64,000 bases of DNA from Rhodopirellula baltica SH 1 (GCF_000196115.1 NC_005027.1:620001-684000), one strand, 5' to 3'; numbered from the stretch's first letter, positions 28,289 through 37,223 are shown. Made by a program: numbers and translations. The notes: generated by a model not told the origin, from the letters alone.

Positions 28289-29004
28289 GTAGGCCATGTT
28301 CCACATGGCATCCTCGCCGATGCTTTGGGACAAAGCGAGTCGTGCTATTTGAGTGCTCACGCAAAGTCAATGAAGAGCATCCAATCACCCCGCCAGGTGG
28401 AACCTGGCCTACGTGGTTCGCCGCGTTGATTGGGGCGTAGGCCATGTTCCACATGGCGACCGCGCCGATGCTTTGGAACAAAACGAGTCGTGTTATTTGA
28501 GTGCTCACGCGAGGTCGATGATGGTCGTCCAGTCACCCCGCCAGGTAGAACCTGGCCTACGTGGTTGGCTGCGTTGATTGGGTCGTAGGCCATGTTCCAC
28601 ATGGCATCCACGCCGATGCTTTGGAACAAAGCGAGTCGTGTTATTTGAGTGCTCACGCGAGGTCGATGATGGTCGTCCAGTCACCCCGCCAGGTAGAACC
28701 TGGCCTACGTGGTTGGCTGCGTTGATTGGGTCGTAGGTCATGTTCCACATGGCGTCCACGCCGATGCTTTGAAATAAAGCGAGTCGTGTTATTTGAGTGC
28801 TCAAGCAAGGTCGATGATGGTCGTCCAGTCACCCCGCCAGGTAGAACCTGGCCTACGTGGTTGGCTGCGTTGATTGGGTCGTAGGCCATGTTCCACATGG
28901 CATCCTCGCCGATGCTTTGGAACAAAGCGAGTCGTGTTGTTTGAGTGCTCACCCGAGGTCAATAATAGACGTCCAGTCACCCCGCCAGGTGGAACCTGGC
29001 CTAC
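28289..29004 (+). repeat. Tandem array, five copies of a 148-bp unit
   Basis: Units begin at 28289, 28437, 28585, 28733 and 28881, exactly 148 bp apart. Each unit is a ~124-bp core with ends GTAGGCCATGTTCCACATGG and CCAGGTAGAACCTGGCCTAC, plus a ~24-bp joint (TGGTTGGCTGCGTTGATTGG). Both ends are themselves palindromic (CCATG/CATGG; CCAGGT/ACCTGG). The core also has the hairpin-like TTTGGAACAAA. Because 148 is not a multiple of three, apparent 99-codon frames recur across it; they are not genes. Confidence 0.95.
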
Positions 29005-29172
29005 GTGGGGGCTTTTCTTATTGGCGGGTGCGGGTATCTCGGATTTTGTACGATTTTGTTGCCTGCACGTCATCTTGGAAGGGCGCGGAAGACTCGTCAT
29101 CTTAGAGACGCGAATGCTTGATGTTCGCTCCTGAATTTTGAATCCTCTGCCCTCTGACCCAACGACGCACCC

Positions 29173-29637
29173 ATGTCCTACGACGCACGCATCGACGAAC
29201 TGAAACTGGAATTGCCACCGGCCCCGAAACCCATGGGTGTTTACAAACCGATCGTGCAGGTTGGGAACATGGTGTATTTGTCGGGTCACGGTCCGCTGAA
29301 AAGCGACAAGACCTTGATCACCGGTCGTCTCGGTTTGGACATGGATGTGGAAGTCGGCTACGACGCCGCTCGCCAAACCGGTTTGGGCATGCTTGCCACG
29401 CTTCGCAATCACCTCGGATCGCTGGACAAGGTTTCTCGTTTAGTGAAATTGTTGGGGTTGGTGCGGTGCACCGAATCCTTTGACGCTCAGCCCGCCGTGA
29501 TCAACGGATGCAGCGAACTTTTCCGCGACGTTTTTGGCGAAGATGCCGGCGTGGCCGCTCGCAGTGCCCTGGGAACCAACGCGTTGCCAGGCGGCATCGC
29601 AGTCGAAATCGAAGCGATTTTCGAAATCAAAGAGTGA
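29173..29637 (+). CDS. RidA/YjgF family protein
   Basis: 154 residues. Proteins of this family deaminate reactive enamine/imine intermediates, or bind small molecules. Motifs: VGNMVYLSGHGPL, AARQTGLGMLATLRNHLGSL, LVKLLGLVRCTESF and ALPGGIAVEIEAIFEIKE. It belongs to the subgroup with an N-terminal extension and without the full RidA arginine context (the usual xxxRxxV is replaced by NALPGGIAVEIEA), so imine deaminase activity is unproven. It lies 86 bases before a DapA-like aldolase gene on the same strand. Confidence 0.8.
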   Translation: MSYDARIDELKLELPPAPKPMGVYKPIVQVGNMVYLSGHGPLKSDKTLITGRLGLDMDVEVGYDAARQTGLGMLATLRNHLGSLDKVSRLVKLLGLVRCTESFDAQPAVINGCSELFRDVFGEDAGVAARSALGTNALPGGIAVEIEAIFEIKE

Positions 29638-29722
29638 TTCGGGGCGTTCTGCCCGAATTGCATAGTCGCGATTTCACCCGAATCTCCAAGACGCGGTGGT
29701 TCGGGGTCGTTACGATTCGGGC

Positions 29723-30688
29723 ATGAACACCACCACTCTGCCCGAATTGACATCCGCTCCTCAACCCATCCGCAACCGCAAGATCACCGGCATGTCGGCG
29801 ATCTTGCTGCCGATGACCTCCACCGGCGAAATTGACTGGAACGGTTTTGAATCCCACGTCGTGGCGACGCTCGACGCGGGACTGACGCCGGCCATCAACA
29901 TGGACACCGGCTACGCGAATTTGATCTCGGATGAGATTCGCGAAGAAGCTCTGGTTCGGACCTCGGCGATCGCGAAGGACCGAGCTTATCTCGGCGGCGT
30001 GTTCGTCGGCGATCGATCCGGCGATGACTTCAACAGCGACGCCTATCGTCGTGGCATCAACCAAGTCCAAGGTCACGATGGAACACCGATTTTGTTCCAG
30101 TCGTTTGGTTTGACCAGCGGCGATGACGATTCCATTTTCAGCGCCTATTCGCAGCTCGCCTCCGAATGCGAACAGTTCTACGCGTTTGAACTCGGGACGA
30201 TGTTTGCTCCCTTTGGAAAGATCTACTCGCTGTCGTTGTACGAGCGATTGATGGGAATCGGCAACTGTCTGGGGGCGAAGCATTCATCGCTCGATCGCAT
30301 CCTGGAATGGCAGCGTTTAGAACTTCGAAATCGAGTCCGCCCGGACTTCAAGGTTCTGACGGGAAACGACTTGGCAATCGACATGGTGATGTACGGCAGC
30401 GATTACTTGTTGGGATTGTCAACGTTTTGCCCAGCCGAATTCGCGCTGCGTGATTCCATGTGGGAAAAGGATGACCCGCGGTTTTATGGTTTGAACGATT
30501 TGTTGCAGTACCTCGGTGCGTTTGCGTTTCGTGATCCGGTCCCCGCCTACAAGCATTCGGCCGCGATGTTCTTGCATTCGCGTGGCAAGATCGCCAGCGA
30601 TCAAACTTTCCCCGGCAGCCCCGAGCGTCCGGCCAGTGACCAAGCAATCTTGGATTTGATCTCGCAAGATTTGGCTGCGTACTTGTAG
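29723..30688 (+). CDS. DapA-like (DHDPS/NAL family) aldolase
   Basis: Class I aldolase-type TIM barrel; the real substrate is not known. 321 residues from ATG 29723 (frame open to 29696). N-terminal [20 protein letters not shown] matches the DHDPS start (AxxTPFxxxGxID), and the lysine in [15 protein letters not shown] is a plausible Schiff-base residue. It is clearly divergent from dapA. It lies between a RidA protein and an Old Yellow Enzyme on the same strand, which suggests a shared catabolic or detoxification role; this is inference. Confidence 0.75.
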   Translation: MNTTTLPELTSAPQPIRNRKITGMSAILLPMTSTGEIDWNGFESHVVATLDAGLTPAINMDTGYANLISDEIREEALVRTSAIAKDRAYLGGVFVGDRSGDDFNSDAYRRGINQVQGHDGTPILFQSFGLTSGDDDSIFSAYSQLASECEQFYAFELGTMFAPFGKIYSLSLYERLMGIGNCLGAKHSSLDRILEWQRLELRNRVRPDFKVLTGNDLAIDMVMYGSDYLLGLSTFCPAEFALRDSMWEKDDPRFYGLNDLLQYLGAFAFRDPVPAYKHSAAMFLHSRGKIASDQTFPGSPERPASDQAILDLISQDLAAYL

Positions 30689-30885
30689 GCGTTGCCAGAT
30701 GCCTCGGGCAGACGGTTCCGAATTTCTCGAACACTGAATTGCAATCGACACTCGTTTCGGAAGCGGCGAATACCGCGGCTGATACCGTGCGGCTGATTCG
30801 ACCAATCGCCCGTTGTCTATCGAAGCGAACGCACGGACGGCCGACACTTTCTCCATCATCCTTTTCCCCAGATTGATTCATTGCC

Positions 30886-32316
30886 ATGGCCTATCCACGC
30901 GTCGCGTCGTTGAAGACCCACGATGACTTTGTCTCGCATTTGCGAGACAGCCAAATCGACATGCCATCCGATGCCGAAGTCGAATCGGGCGACGCCTCGC
31001 CATTGGCTCAGTCATTCGAGGTCCACGGGCAAACCGTTGGGAATCGGTGGAGCATCTTGCCGATGGAAGGTTGGGACGGAACCACCGATGGGTTGCCCAC
31101 GGATCTGACACGCCGTCGCTGGCGTAACTTTGGGCTGAGCGGAGCCAAGTTGATCTGGGGCGGTGAAGCGGTCGCGGTCCGGCACGATGGACGGGCCAAT
31201 CCGAATCAATTGCTGCTGACGGAAAAGAATCTCTCTGCGATCGCGTCCTTGCGGCAAGAATTGGTCGACGAGCACGAGTCGCATTTCAGCCGCAGTGATG
31301 ACTTGTTAGTCGGCTTGCAACTGACTCACTCGGGCCGGTTCTCTCGACCGAACATCAAATCATTGACCGAACCCCGGACGGTTCAGCGAAACGTGGTCTT
31401 GGATCGACGGGTCAAAATCACGGACGACTCAGCGATCTTCAGTGATGATGAATTGTCAACGTTAATCGATGACTTCATCGCGGCCGCCGTCCGAGCGGAA
31501 AAGGCCGGGTACCGTTTCGTCGATGTCAAACACTGCCATGGCTACTTGGGACATGAGTTGCTGGCAGGGCGAGAACGGACGGGCAAGTTCGGCGGCAGCT
31601 TTGAAAACCGAACGCGTTTCTTGCGTGATATCGTTTCAGGAATCGAAGCGGCCACAAACGATCTGAAGATCGGCGTGCGTTTGAGCTTGTTCGATTTCTT
31701 GCCGTATCATCCCGGCCCCGACCGCGTCGGTGAGCCTGAGCCCGGCGGCGAACCCAACAAGGTATTTGGTGGAGGCGAAGACGGATTGACGATCGACATG
31801 ACCGAGACGTCAAAATTAGTTGAGTTGATGCATGAGATCGGCATTCGGATGATCTGCACCACGGCGGGTAGCCCTTACACGAACCCTCACATTCAACGTC
31901 CTGCTTATTTTCCGCCGAGCGACGGATACACACCGCCGGAGGATCCGTTGGCAGGTGTCGCTCGACAGATCGAGGCCGTCGCCGAAATGAAAAAGCAACA
32001 TCCCGAGATGATCTTCATTGGCTCGGGTTACACGTATCTGCAAGATTACTTGCCCAACGTCGCACAAGCGGTTGTGAAGGCCGAGATGGCCGACTCGATT
32101 GGTTTGGGACGCATGGTGTTGTCGTATCCCGATTTGCCCGCGGATGTGACCGCCGGCACCGTGTGGCAACGCAAGAAGGTTTGCCGCACATTCAGCGATT
32201 GCACGACCGCACCACGAAACGGAATCATCAGCGGTTGCTATCCGTTGGACCCCTTCTACAAAAAACGCGACGAGCGAAAGCAGCTCAACGAGTTGAAGAA
32301 AGCCTTGCAGGCATAG
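30886..32316 (+). CDS. NADH:flavin oxidoreductase (Old Yellow Enzyme family)
   Basis: FMN-dependent ene-reductase type protein of 476 residues. Motifs: NRWSILPMEGWDGT, KLIWGGEAVAVRHDGRANPNQ, LLVGLQLTHSGRFSRP (with the active-site histidine), VDVKHCHGYLGHELLAGRER, KIGVRLSLFDF and FIGSGYTYLQDYLPN. The C-terminal CRTFSDCTTAPRNGIISGC contains several cysteines that could be reactive or metal-binding, although the iron-sulfur motif of the 2,4-dienoyl-CoA reductase class is not obvious. It follows the DapA-like gene by 197 bases. Confidence 0.85.
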   Translation: MAYPRVASLKTHDDFVSHLRDSQIDMPSDAEVESGDASPLAQSFEVHGQTVGNRWSILPMEGWDGTTDGLPTDLTRRRWRNFGLSGAKLIWGGEAVAVRHDGRANPNQLLLTEKNLSAIASLRQELVDEHESHFSRSDDLLVGLQLTHSGRFSRPNIKSLTEPRTVQRNVVLDRRVKITDDSAIFSDDELSTLIDDFIAAAVRAEKAGYRFVDVKHCHGYLGHELLAGRERTGKFGGSFENRTRFLRDIVSGIEAATNDLKIGVRLSLFDFLPYHPGPDRVGEPEPGGEPNKVFGGGEDGLTIDMTETSKLVELMHEIGIRMICTTAGSPYTNPHIQRPAYFPPSDGYTPPEDPLAGVARQIEAVAEMKKQHPEMIFIGSGYTYLQDYLPNVAQAVVKAEMADSIGLGRMVLSYPDLPADVTAGTVWQRKKVCRTFSDCTTAPRNGIISGCYPLDPFYKKRDERKQLNELKKALQA

Positions 32317-32334
32317 AGCTCACCAGCGCCGTAA

Positions 32335-32355
32335 CCGACGGAGTCCCTCCGTCGG
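32335..32355 (+). terminator. Hairpin after the flavin oxidoreductase gene
   Basis: CCGACGGAG and CTCCGTCGG pair perfectly around TCC, 18 bases after the stop. The rest of 32317-32711 has no convincing gene; it forms the left edge of the small-gene island. Confidence 0.6.
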
Positions 32356-32711
32356 CGACTGAATCGCCGGATCTCCATCAATCGCCTGGTCAAAGGCCAT
32401 GAGGCACCGGGAGCATGCGTCCACCTCGTGCTTTGTGCTTCGTGAGATGGTGCTCCTGGTCGACACGGACCTTTGGTGAACGCCTTGGTTCCTCCCCAGC
32501 AGCTTCACGGAAATTTGCTTGCATCGCCCCCACGGACCTCGCAAACTAGACGACTCCGAATGGGGGCCGGCCCACTGAGAGCAAGTCCCCGCGGAGTCAA
32601 GACGCTCGACTCGTTTTCACTACCAAGCCGACAAAGACACCCATGAAAACTTATTCCAGCCGCGTTAACTGCTGAGAAACAAGTTCGCCGATTCAATCAG
32701 AAAGGACTCAC

Positions 32712-33143
32712 ATGAATTGCATTCGATTCTCACTGCGAACCTTACTGGTTTTTGCGGGCGTTCTCGCGGTTGCGTTAGTGCCGCTCTGCTCGCAATTACG
32801 GAGCAATGCTGCTCTCGCTAATCTCCAGAACAACGGGGCGAACCCGCTCTATATCCGGACCTGCGACGGAATCAGTACTCCGTATCTAGGCTCAACGGAG
32901 CCTTTTGATTCGTGGCACGAGAACCTTCTCGCCATGTTTCTTGGTCGAGCCGCAGTTGATGACCTCGAACTGATCGTTTTCACTGGCAGTCAATTCGACG
33001 CAAATGGATTTCGGGATACCCTTCCCGATTTGCGACTGATTCGCGGAGTTCAGCGTGTCCAGCTGGTGGACACACCGGTCACGCGATCGGAAGCTATGGC
33101 TATCCTCGCCAAAAATGGCTTGTCGCGTATTTCCGTTGACTAA
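32712..33143 (+). CDS. Small membrane-anchored hypothetical protein
   Basis: 143 residues; ATG 32712 has AAAGGA six bases upstream. The N-terminal helix FSLRTLLVFAGVLAVALVPL is a recurring planctomycete membrane anchor. The soluble part has a leucine-rich-like tail (LPDLRLIRGVQRVQLVDTPV, then SEAMAILAKNG), reminiscent of the leucine-rich proteins common in these genomes. No function can be assigned. First gene of the island of small same-strand genes followed by attC-like sites; site 1 begins 16 bases after its stop. Confidence 0.6.
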   Translation: MNCIRFSLRTLLVFAGVLAVALVPLCSQLRSNAALANLQNNGANPLYIRTCDGISTPYLGSTEPFDSWHENLLAMFLGRAAVDDLELIVFTGSQFDANGFRDTLPDLRLIRGVQRVQLVDTPVTRSEAMAILAKNGLSRISVD

Positions 33144-33158
33144 GTGACATGATGAGAA

Positions 33159-33249
33159 CGGATAACAATGCAGTGAGCCGGAGTGGCTTGTCACGCGTTT
33201 TTGCAATGAAAAGCTTTCTCACCGCGACCAGGTTAATGCTAGCGTTTCC
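33159..33249 (+). repeat. attC-like site 1
   Basis: Begins GGATAACAATGCAGTGAGCC and ends AATGCTAGCGTTTCC, with a TTTTTGCAATGAAAAGC centre. Outer AAC and GTT words pair and the arms (TGCAGTGAGCCGG versus CCAGGTTAATGCT) are imperfectly complementary. The next gene starts 11 bases on. Confidence 0.55.
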
Positions 33250-33259
33250 CGGCTGAACG

Positions 33260-33697
33260 ATGAAACCGCCACGCAGTCTCAAAATTCTCGATCATGAAAT
33301 TGGTTCAGGGCGGCCGTGCGTGCCAGGTGACCTCGCCACCTGCAATTGTGTTTGTTCACGGCGCAAGGGTGACATGCTGTTTGCCTCGGATGCGGACACT
33401 CCTTACCAAATACGTGTTGGCGGACGGGACTGCCATGCTGGGATCGAATACGGCTTGCTTGGCATGCGGATTGGCGGACGTCGGACGGTCATTGTGCCAC
33501 CTAACTTGACCTATGATGAACGCAAGAGATACCCTGACCTTCCGGCCGACGCCTTGCTCGTTTACGAGTTGGAACTACTCGACTTGCCGGGAAAATGGGA
33601 TCCAGAAATGGAACGCCGCTTGGCTGCACGTGGCAGCTCGAATTGGAACGTGCAGGATTGCGGCGAACCGGACGATGCACAAGAGTTGTCGAGTTGA
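33260..33697 (+). CDS. FKBP-type peptidyl-prolyl isomerase-like protein
   Basis: 145 residues without a signal peptide. The FKBP fold is visible: GDLATCNCVCSRRKGDMLFA, then YQIRVGGRDCHAGIEYGLLG, MRIGGRRTVIVPPNLTYDER and the closing strand LLVYELELLDL. FKBPs catalyse proline cis-trans isomerisation; the active-site aromatic residues are only partly conserved, so activity is uncertain. The 3' end of the coding sequence overlaps attC-like site 2, as often happens in gene cassettes. Confidence 0.75.
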   Translation: MKPPRSLKILDHEIGSGRPCVPGDLATCNCVCSRRKGDMLFASDADTPYQIRVGGRDCHAGIEYGLLGMRIGGRRTVIVPPNLTYDERKRYPDLPADALLVYELELLDLPGKWDPEMERRLAARGSSNWNVQDCGEPDDAQELSS

Positions 33698-33751
33698 GTT
33701 TATTGAAATGGTGTGTCGTTCACGGCCGCCACGTGATCGTTGCCCGAGCGA
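33664..33751 (+). repeat. attC-like site 2
   Basis: Starts GCGAACCGGACGATGCACAA, centre GTTTATTGAAATGG, ends GGCCGCCACGTGATCGTTG. It overlaps the last 33 bases of the FKBP-like gene and precedes the next start by 12 bases. Confidence 0.45.
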
Positions 33752-33762
33752 ATAGAATAAAA

Positions 33763-34287
33763 TTGACTACTCGACGCTCGTTGGCAATCGTTGGGGTTTT
33801 CGCGATCATTTTTGCTGTTCCCGTTTCGCTGCATCGTCGAGTAACGCAAGAAGACATCGTTATTCATGAAATCGAATCAGACAATGCTGTTGTCATAGCG
33901 ATCGCCGAGGCTTCCACGGCACCGAAGCATTCTGGCGGTTACCACATTCTCATTTACGGTCGCTTCCCAGAGAATGTTGCGGGTTCCGCTTGGCGCAGAA
34001 ACGTAACGCCCAAACCGTTGAGGTTCCTGCCGCAAGTCATTCAGTCGTATTGCTTTGCTAGCATCACTTCTGTTCGGCTCGACTGTAACCTCTGTGACTC
34101 GAGTGCACTTGATCACCTTCACAAACTCTCGAACCTAAAGTCGCTAGAAATCATAGGCGGCAATCCGGATTCGGATGCGATCGAACGCCTGAAGGCTCGG
34201 TTTCCTGGAATCTCAATTGTCGATTTGTCTTCCTTCTGGTCTCCGCTGGGAACACGGAAGAAGAATGGGGCTGAACCGGGGGTTTGA
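33763..34287 (+). CDS. Membrane-anchored hypothetical protein with leucine-rich tail
   Basis: About 174 residues from TTG 33763, chosen because it lies just after site 2; the frame is open to 33595 but that part overlaps the FKBP gene. The N-terminal helix is SLAIVGVFAIIFAVPVSL. The C-terminal third (LDHLHKLSNLKSLEIIGG, then DAIERLKARFPGISIVDL) looks like one leucine-rich repeat and part of another. No function can be assigned. Confidence 0.5.
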   Translation: MTTRRSLAIVGVFAIIFAVPVSLHRRVTQEDIVIHEIESDNAVVIAIAEASTAPKHSGGYHILIYGRFPENVAGSAWRRNVTPKPLRFLPQVIQSYCFASITSVRLDCNLCDSSALDHLHKLSNLKSLEIIGGNPDSDAIERLKARFPGISIVDLSSFWSPLGTRKKNGAEPGV

Positions 34288-34329
34288 CTTCGCGTGGCTC
34301 CGGCGGTTGAGTTACTTTCTCTTCCGAGT

Positions 34330-34392
34330 CGACATTCATTTTTACAAATGGCTCCCACCCATCGAGCCTCGGACTTATGTCGATTCTTTACC
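34330..34392 (+). repeat. attC-like site 3 (right half)
   Basis: GACATTCATTTTTACAAATGG, then GAGCCTCGGACTTATGTCG, resembling the right half of site 7 (GTGTTTTTAAAATGGAGCG, GCCTCGGTGATG). The left half may begin near 34262. It ends 20 bases before the ankyrin gene start. Confidence 0.35.
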
Positions 34393-34549
34393 CGACTGAA
34401 CGAAACTAACAATGGCTCGATCTCAACTCGCGATGTCGACGGAGCTGCTCTGGGCTGCTCAAGCGGGAGACCTCACGGCGATGAGAAGACTTCTAAGAGA
34501 GGGCGCGGACCCAAATCGACGCTTCTTGGTGTCTGGTTGCACTTGTATC

Positions 34550-35851
34550 CACGGCGATCGCATCAAAATCATGCTGAGAACATGAGTTTCTCGAGGAAGT
34601 CGGTGTTCCAGCCCGCTTTTTTTCGCTTCTGCTTGAGACTTCGCTTGGTAGTGTCCTGCTTGAGAAGCGTCGTCACATAACGACGGATGAATGTGAAATT
34701 CGCCGTCGCGTTCTTTGTCCGAATGCGGCTGGCATCGTCGTGGAACACGACATCCAATACCCAGTGCATGGACTCCACGCTCCAGTGACTCCGGACGCTG
34801 ATGGCGAACTCTCCTACCCGGGCAGGTCGACTGAGCAGGAAGTAACGAACCTCGACATGGCACTCTCCATTTCGCTCCGTTTGCGTGATGGCTTGGCCGA
34901 TGCTCGTCGCACCTGCCCAAAGATCTGTCATGGCTTTCATCTCAGGTGGTATCGGGCAAACAGCGTAGAATCGTTCTTCCTGTCGGCCACTCCTTTTTCC
35001 CACCGTCTTCTTCGACTTCACTCCATTGGCTTTCAGCCCTTCTTCGTGAACCAATTCGAAGTATTCACGGATGGCATTGGCCAACTTGGGATGGTTGTCT
35101 TTGATCGCGAAAATGTAGTCGCCGCCATTGCGATGAATCTTCTCGGCAATCGACTTCTGGGCGCCGATTGCATCGAGCGTAATGATGGTGCCGCGGACAT
35201 CAATGAAGTCCAAAAGCTCATCAATCGCTGTGATTTCGTTGGTTTTTGAATCCACTTCGGTTTGGCCAAGAGTGACTCCATGTTTGGAAGCCCAAGCGGA
35301 TACAAAGTGAATCGCGTTTGATTTCTCAGCGTTGGTGTAAGAGCCGCGTGCGGTCTTGCCATCAATCGCAACATGAATGGGCAGAGACTGCTCTTCATCA
35401 CGATCAAGCTTGTCTTCGGCGTCGCGATATTGCTGACAAAGTTGTGTGTGCCAGTCTAGCAATGCTTGCTGAAACTGCTCTGGTTTGATCAGTGACAGGA
35501 CTCGACCGATGGTGTCGTGCGAGGGGATGCCGTGAGGGAAATCTGCAAAGCGACTGAGCCAATCGAGTCGTTCATTTCCAAAGCACTCGATCTCTTCGGG
35601 ACCGTCGGCATCGGCGATCGTCGCAGCAACCACTAGGAACAAAATGGAGTTCAACGGATGCGTGGTTCGTCCGGGAACGCGAGGGTCTTCGACTTGATCA
35701 AAGCAGTCATGAAACACATCAATTTGCGAAAGCATTGCCGTCTCCATAGCAGGGCATGATTCAAACGAGTTCACGCAATCCTTCGCAACAGGTCTTCACC
35801 AAGACAACCGGCAATCGAATACTTCTTCCGAATTTTGATGCGATCGCCGTG
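34550..35851 (-). mobile_element. ISAs1-family insertion sequence, 1302 bp
   Basis: Ends are 20-bp perfect inverted repeats, CACGGCGATCGCATCAAAAT at 34550-34569 and its reverse complement at 35832-35851. They are flanked by the direct 10-bp repeat CACTTGTATC at 34540-34549 and 35852-35861. The element carries one transposase gene on the minus strand. Length, ends and duplication size fit the ISAs1 family, in which 8-10 bp duplications are typical. It looks complete and potentially active. Confidence 0.93.
34569..35774 (-). CDS. ISAs1-family transposase
   Basis: DDE transposase of 401 residues, the usual family size. Family motifs: FDQVEDPRVPGRTTHPLNSI at the N-terminus, GIPSHDTIGRVLS, HVAIDGKTARGS (first Asp), IITLDAIGAQKSIAEKI (second Asp), GGDYIFAIKDNHPKL, and HWSVESMHWVLDVVFHDDAS near the C-terminus with the glutamate. 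The start may be 35774 or the downstream ATG 35735 (MLSQIDVF). The stop lies at the edge of the inverted repeat. No frameshift is seen, so it should be functional. Confidence 0.93.
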   Translation of the reverse strand: MNSFESCPAMETAMLSQIDVFHDCFDQVEDPRVPGRTTHPLNSILFLVVAATIADADGPEEIECFGNERLDWLSRFADFPHGIPSHDTIGRVLSLIKPEQFQQALLDWHTQLCQQYRDAEDKLDRDEEQSLPIHVAIDGKTARGSYTNAEKSNAIHFVSAWASKHGVTLGQTEVDSKTNEITAIDELLDFIDVRGTIITLDAIGAQKSIAEKIHRNGGDYIFAIKDNHPKLANAIREYFELVHEEGLKANGVKSKKTVGKRSGRQEERFYAVCPIPPEMKAMTDLWAGATSIGQAITQTERNGECHVEVRYFLLSRPARVGEFAISVRSHWSVESMHWVLDVVFHDDASRIRTKNATANFTFIRRYVTTLLKQDTTKRSLKQKRKKAGWNTDFLEKLMFSA

Positions 35852-36126
35852 CACTTGTATCCATGAGGCGATACTTCGCAAAAACCATGACATGGCGAGA
35901 CTGCTCATCGAATTCGGGGCCGATCTGGATCATGATGACAATGCGAACTGGCAAACTCCGATAATGTCTGCAATCATTATGGAAGACGTCGAAATGCTTT
36001 CACTCTTGATTAAAAATGACGCAACACTTGATGCTGTTGCCGATGACGGATTTACGTATCCTGACTACGCGCGAGAGATCGGGAGGGATTCAATTGCGGA
36101 ATTTATCGAGTCGCAACTTGCATCCG

Positions 36127-36217
36127 GCGGATAATCGTGCCGTGAGCCGGAGCGTCGAAGTCGCGCGGCTTTGAAATGAAAAATCTTTTGTCTCCACCCG
36201 TTTACGGCAGTCGTTTC
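36127..36217 (+). repeat. attC-like site 4
   Basis: Starts GCGGATAATCGTGCCGTGAG and ends GGCAGTCGTTTCC, with CTTTGAAATGAAAAATC in the centre. Its left arm shares GTGAGCCGGAGYG with site 1. It overlaps the ankyrin stop and precedes the next ATG by 17 bases. Confidence 0.55.
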
Positions 36218-36234
36218 CAGACTGGAAAATTACG

Positions 36235-36687
36235 ATGCAAACGTTCGACATACGACCGACGCTTGGAGTTGGACCAATTCGGTTCGGAATGACACGCGAC
36301 GACGTCCGTGAATTGATTGGCCCACACGATGGTGACGGAGACGAGGAACGTGAATGGTACCTTGAAGATCTCGCAATCGATTTCAATGCGGATGGAAAGG
36401 TTGCATTCATTGAACTCGCAGGATCGGAGAACTTCCGTGCGTTGCTAGACGGCGAATGCCTTCACGAACTGGATGCCGATTCCGCTGTTGCCCATGTCAA
36501 AAAATTGGCATCGTTCGACCCGAATGGCCCCGAACCCGGCTACACATATATCTTTCCGAAGCTGCAACTGAGCCTCTGGCGACCTGTTGTGCCAGACGCG
36601 AGTCAAGACCCAGACGATCCCACTGGTCGGACATTCGAGGCGGTCGGCGTTGGACCTGTTGGCTACTTTGTCCAAAACAGCGGTTGA
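36235..36687 (+). CDS. Small cytosolic hypothetical protein
   Basis: 150 residues, acidic, no signal or membrane segment. Starts FDIRPTLGVGPIRFGMTRDD; the phrase GPIxFGMTxxxVRELIG is one I associate with small hypothetical proteins often found near immunity or contact-dependent systems, but no definite family is claimed. The middle forms beta strands (WYLEDLAIDFNADGKVAFIE). No neighbour explains its role. Attractive as a cassette gene of unknown function. Confidence 0.6.
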   Translation: MQTFDIRPTLGVGPIRFGMTRDDVRELIGPHDGDGDEEREWYLEDLAIDFNADGKVAFIELAGSENFRALLDGECLHELDADSAVAHVKKLASFDPNGPEPGYTYIFPKLQLSLWRPVVPDASQDPDDPTGRTFEAVGVGPVGYFVQNSG

Positions 36688-36773
36688 CCTTTGCAGTCAA
36701 CCGAGCGGCGGTGTCAGGGCGTGTTCAGGTGGATTGTTTGTTGCCGACGCCCGCTGATGCGTGGTGTTCCCTG
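36686..36773 (+). repeat. attC-like site 5
   Basis: Starts at the preceding stop: TTTGCAGTCAACCGAGCGGC, continues GGCGTGTTCAGGTGG, and ends GACGCCCGCTGATGCGTGGT then GTTCCC. Confidence 0.5.
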
Positions 36774-37223
36774 ACCAAGATTATTCCGCTTGCGACACCA
36801 TCTTCATTCGCGAAATCACACTCGCCTCGATCCGTAAGTTTGTTCGCGACAACAGTCTTTTCGTTTGCACCTCGATACGTTCCTTCATCGGGGCCCATCA
36901 TGAGCGTGTCGCGATGCCTTCACTCAATCGGTGAAGCACTGTCAGTCGGATATCTTTCGCGGTTGCCTTCTCATTGAGTTTGATGAGGAACTTGGCACAC
37001 CGTTCCGGCTGGGGCGAGACATGCCGTCGGTGATGAATATCCTTTCTTCGTCACTTTAGAGAAATGGTGAATTGTTTTGCTTGCCGGTCGATTAGCGGGT
37101 ACAACAAAACGAAGGGTTTTTGAGATGTGTTTGGGGCCATTTCGATCGCGTCTTGTCCATCGAGCAAAGTCGATCGGTCGTCTTGCAATGATCTCAGAGA
37201 TCCGCTCTTTCGAGCATCTAATT
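36774..37223. other. Cassette-sized gap between attC-like sites, no clear gene
   Basis: 450 bases bounded by sites 5 and 6. The plus strand has no convincing frame. On the minus strand, two short frames read like protein (KFLIKLNEKATAKDIRLTVL, then after a frame change MMGPDEGTYRGANEKTVVAN from 36901), so this may be a decayed gene in reverse orientation. This is only a suggestion. Confidence 0.25.

Larger units (their letters stand above)
34412..36134 (+). pseudogene. Ankyrin-repeat protein gene split by an insertion sequence
   Basis: Two in-frame parts: 34412-34549 (46 codons, through CTCI) and 35862-36134 (90 codons, then stop). Removing the element at 34550-35851 and one copy of the 10-bp target duplication restores an intact 136-residue protein with ankyrin repeats (ELLWAAQAGDLTAMRRLLRE; HEAILRKNHDMARLLIEFGA; MSAIIMEDVEMLSLLIKNDA). 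The stated span includes the inserted element. Both sides are free of other damage, so the insertion looks recent. It was probably a small cytosolic protein-binding protein. ATG 34412 lies 20 bases after attC-like site 3. Confidence 0.88.

Noticed and set aside
28357..29412. Repeated ~99-codon minus-strand frames beginning MSTQITRLALFQ
   Set aside because: They follow the 148-bp tandem array and shift frame from one unit to the next; they encode repeat sequence, not proteins.
34569..35774. The transposase as a possible integron integrase
   Set aside because: It is a DDE transposase of the ISAs1 family, not a tyrosine recombinase, and has its own ends and target duplication.
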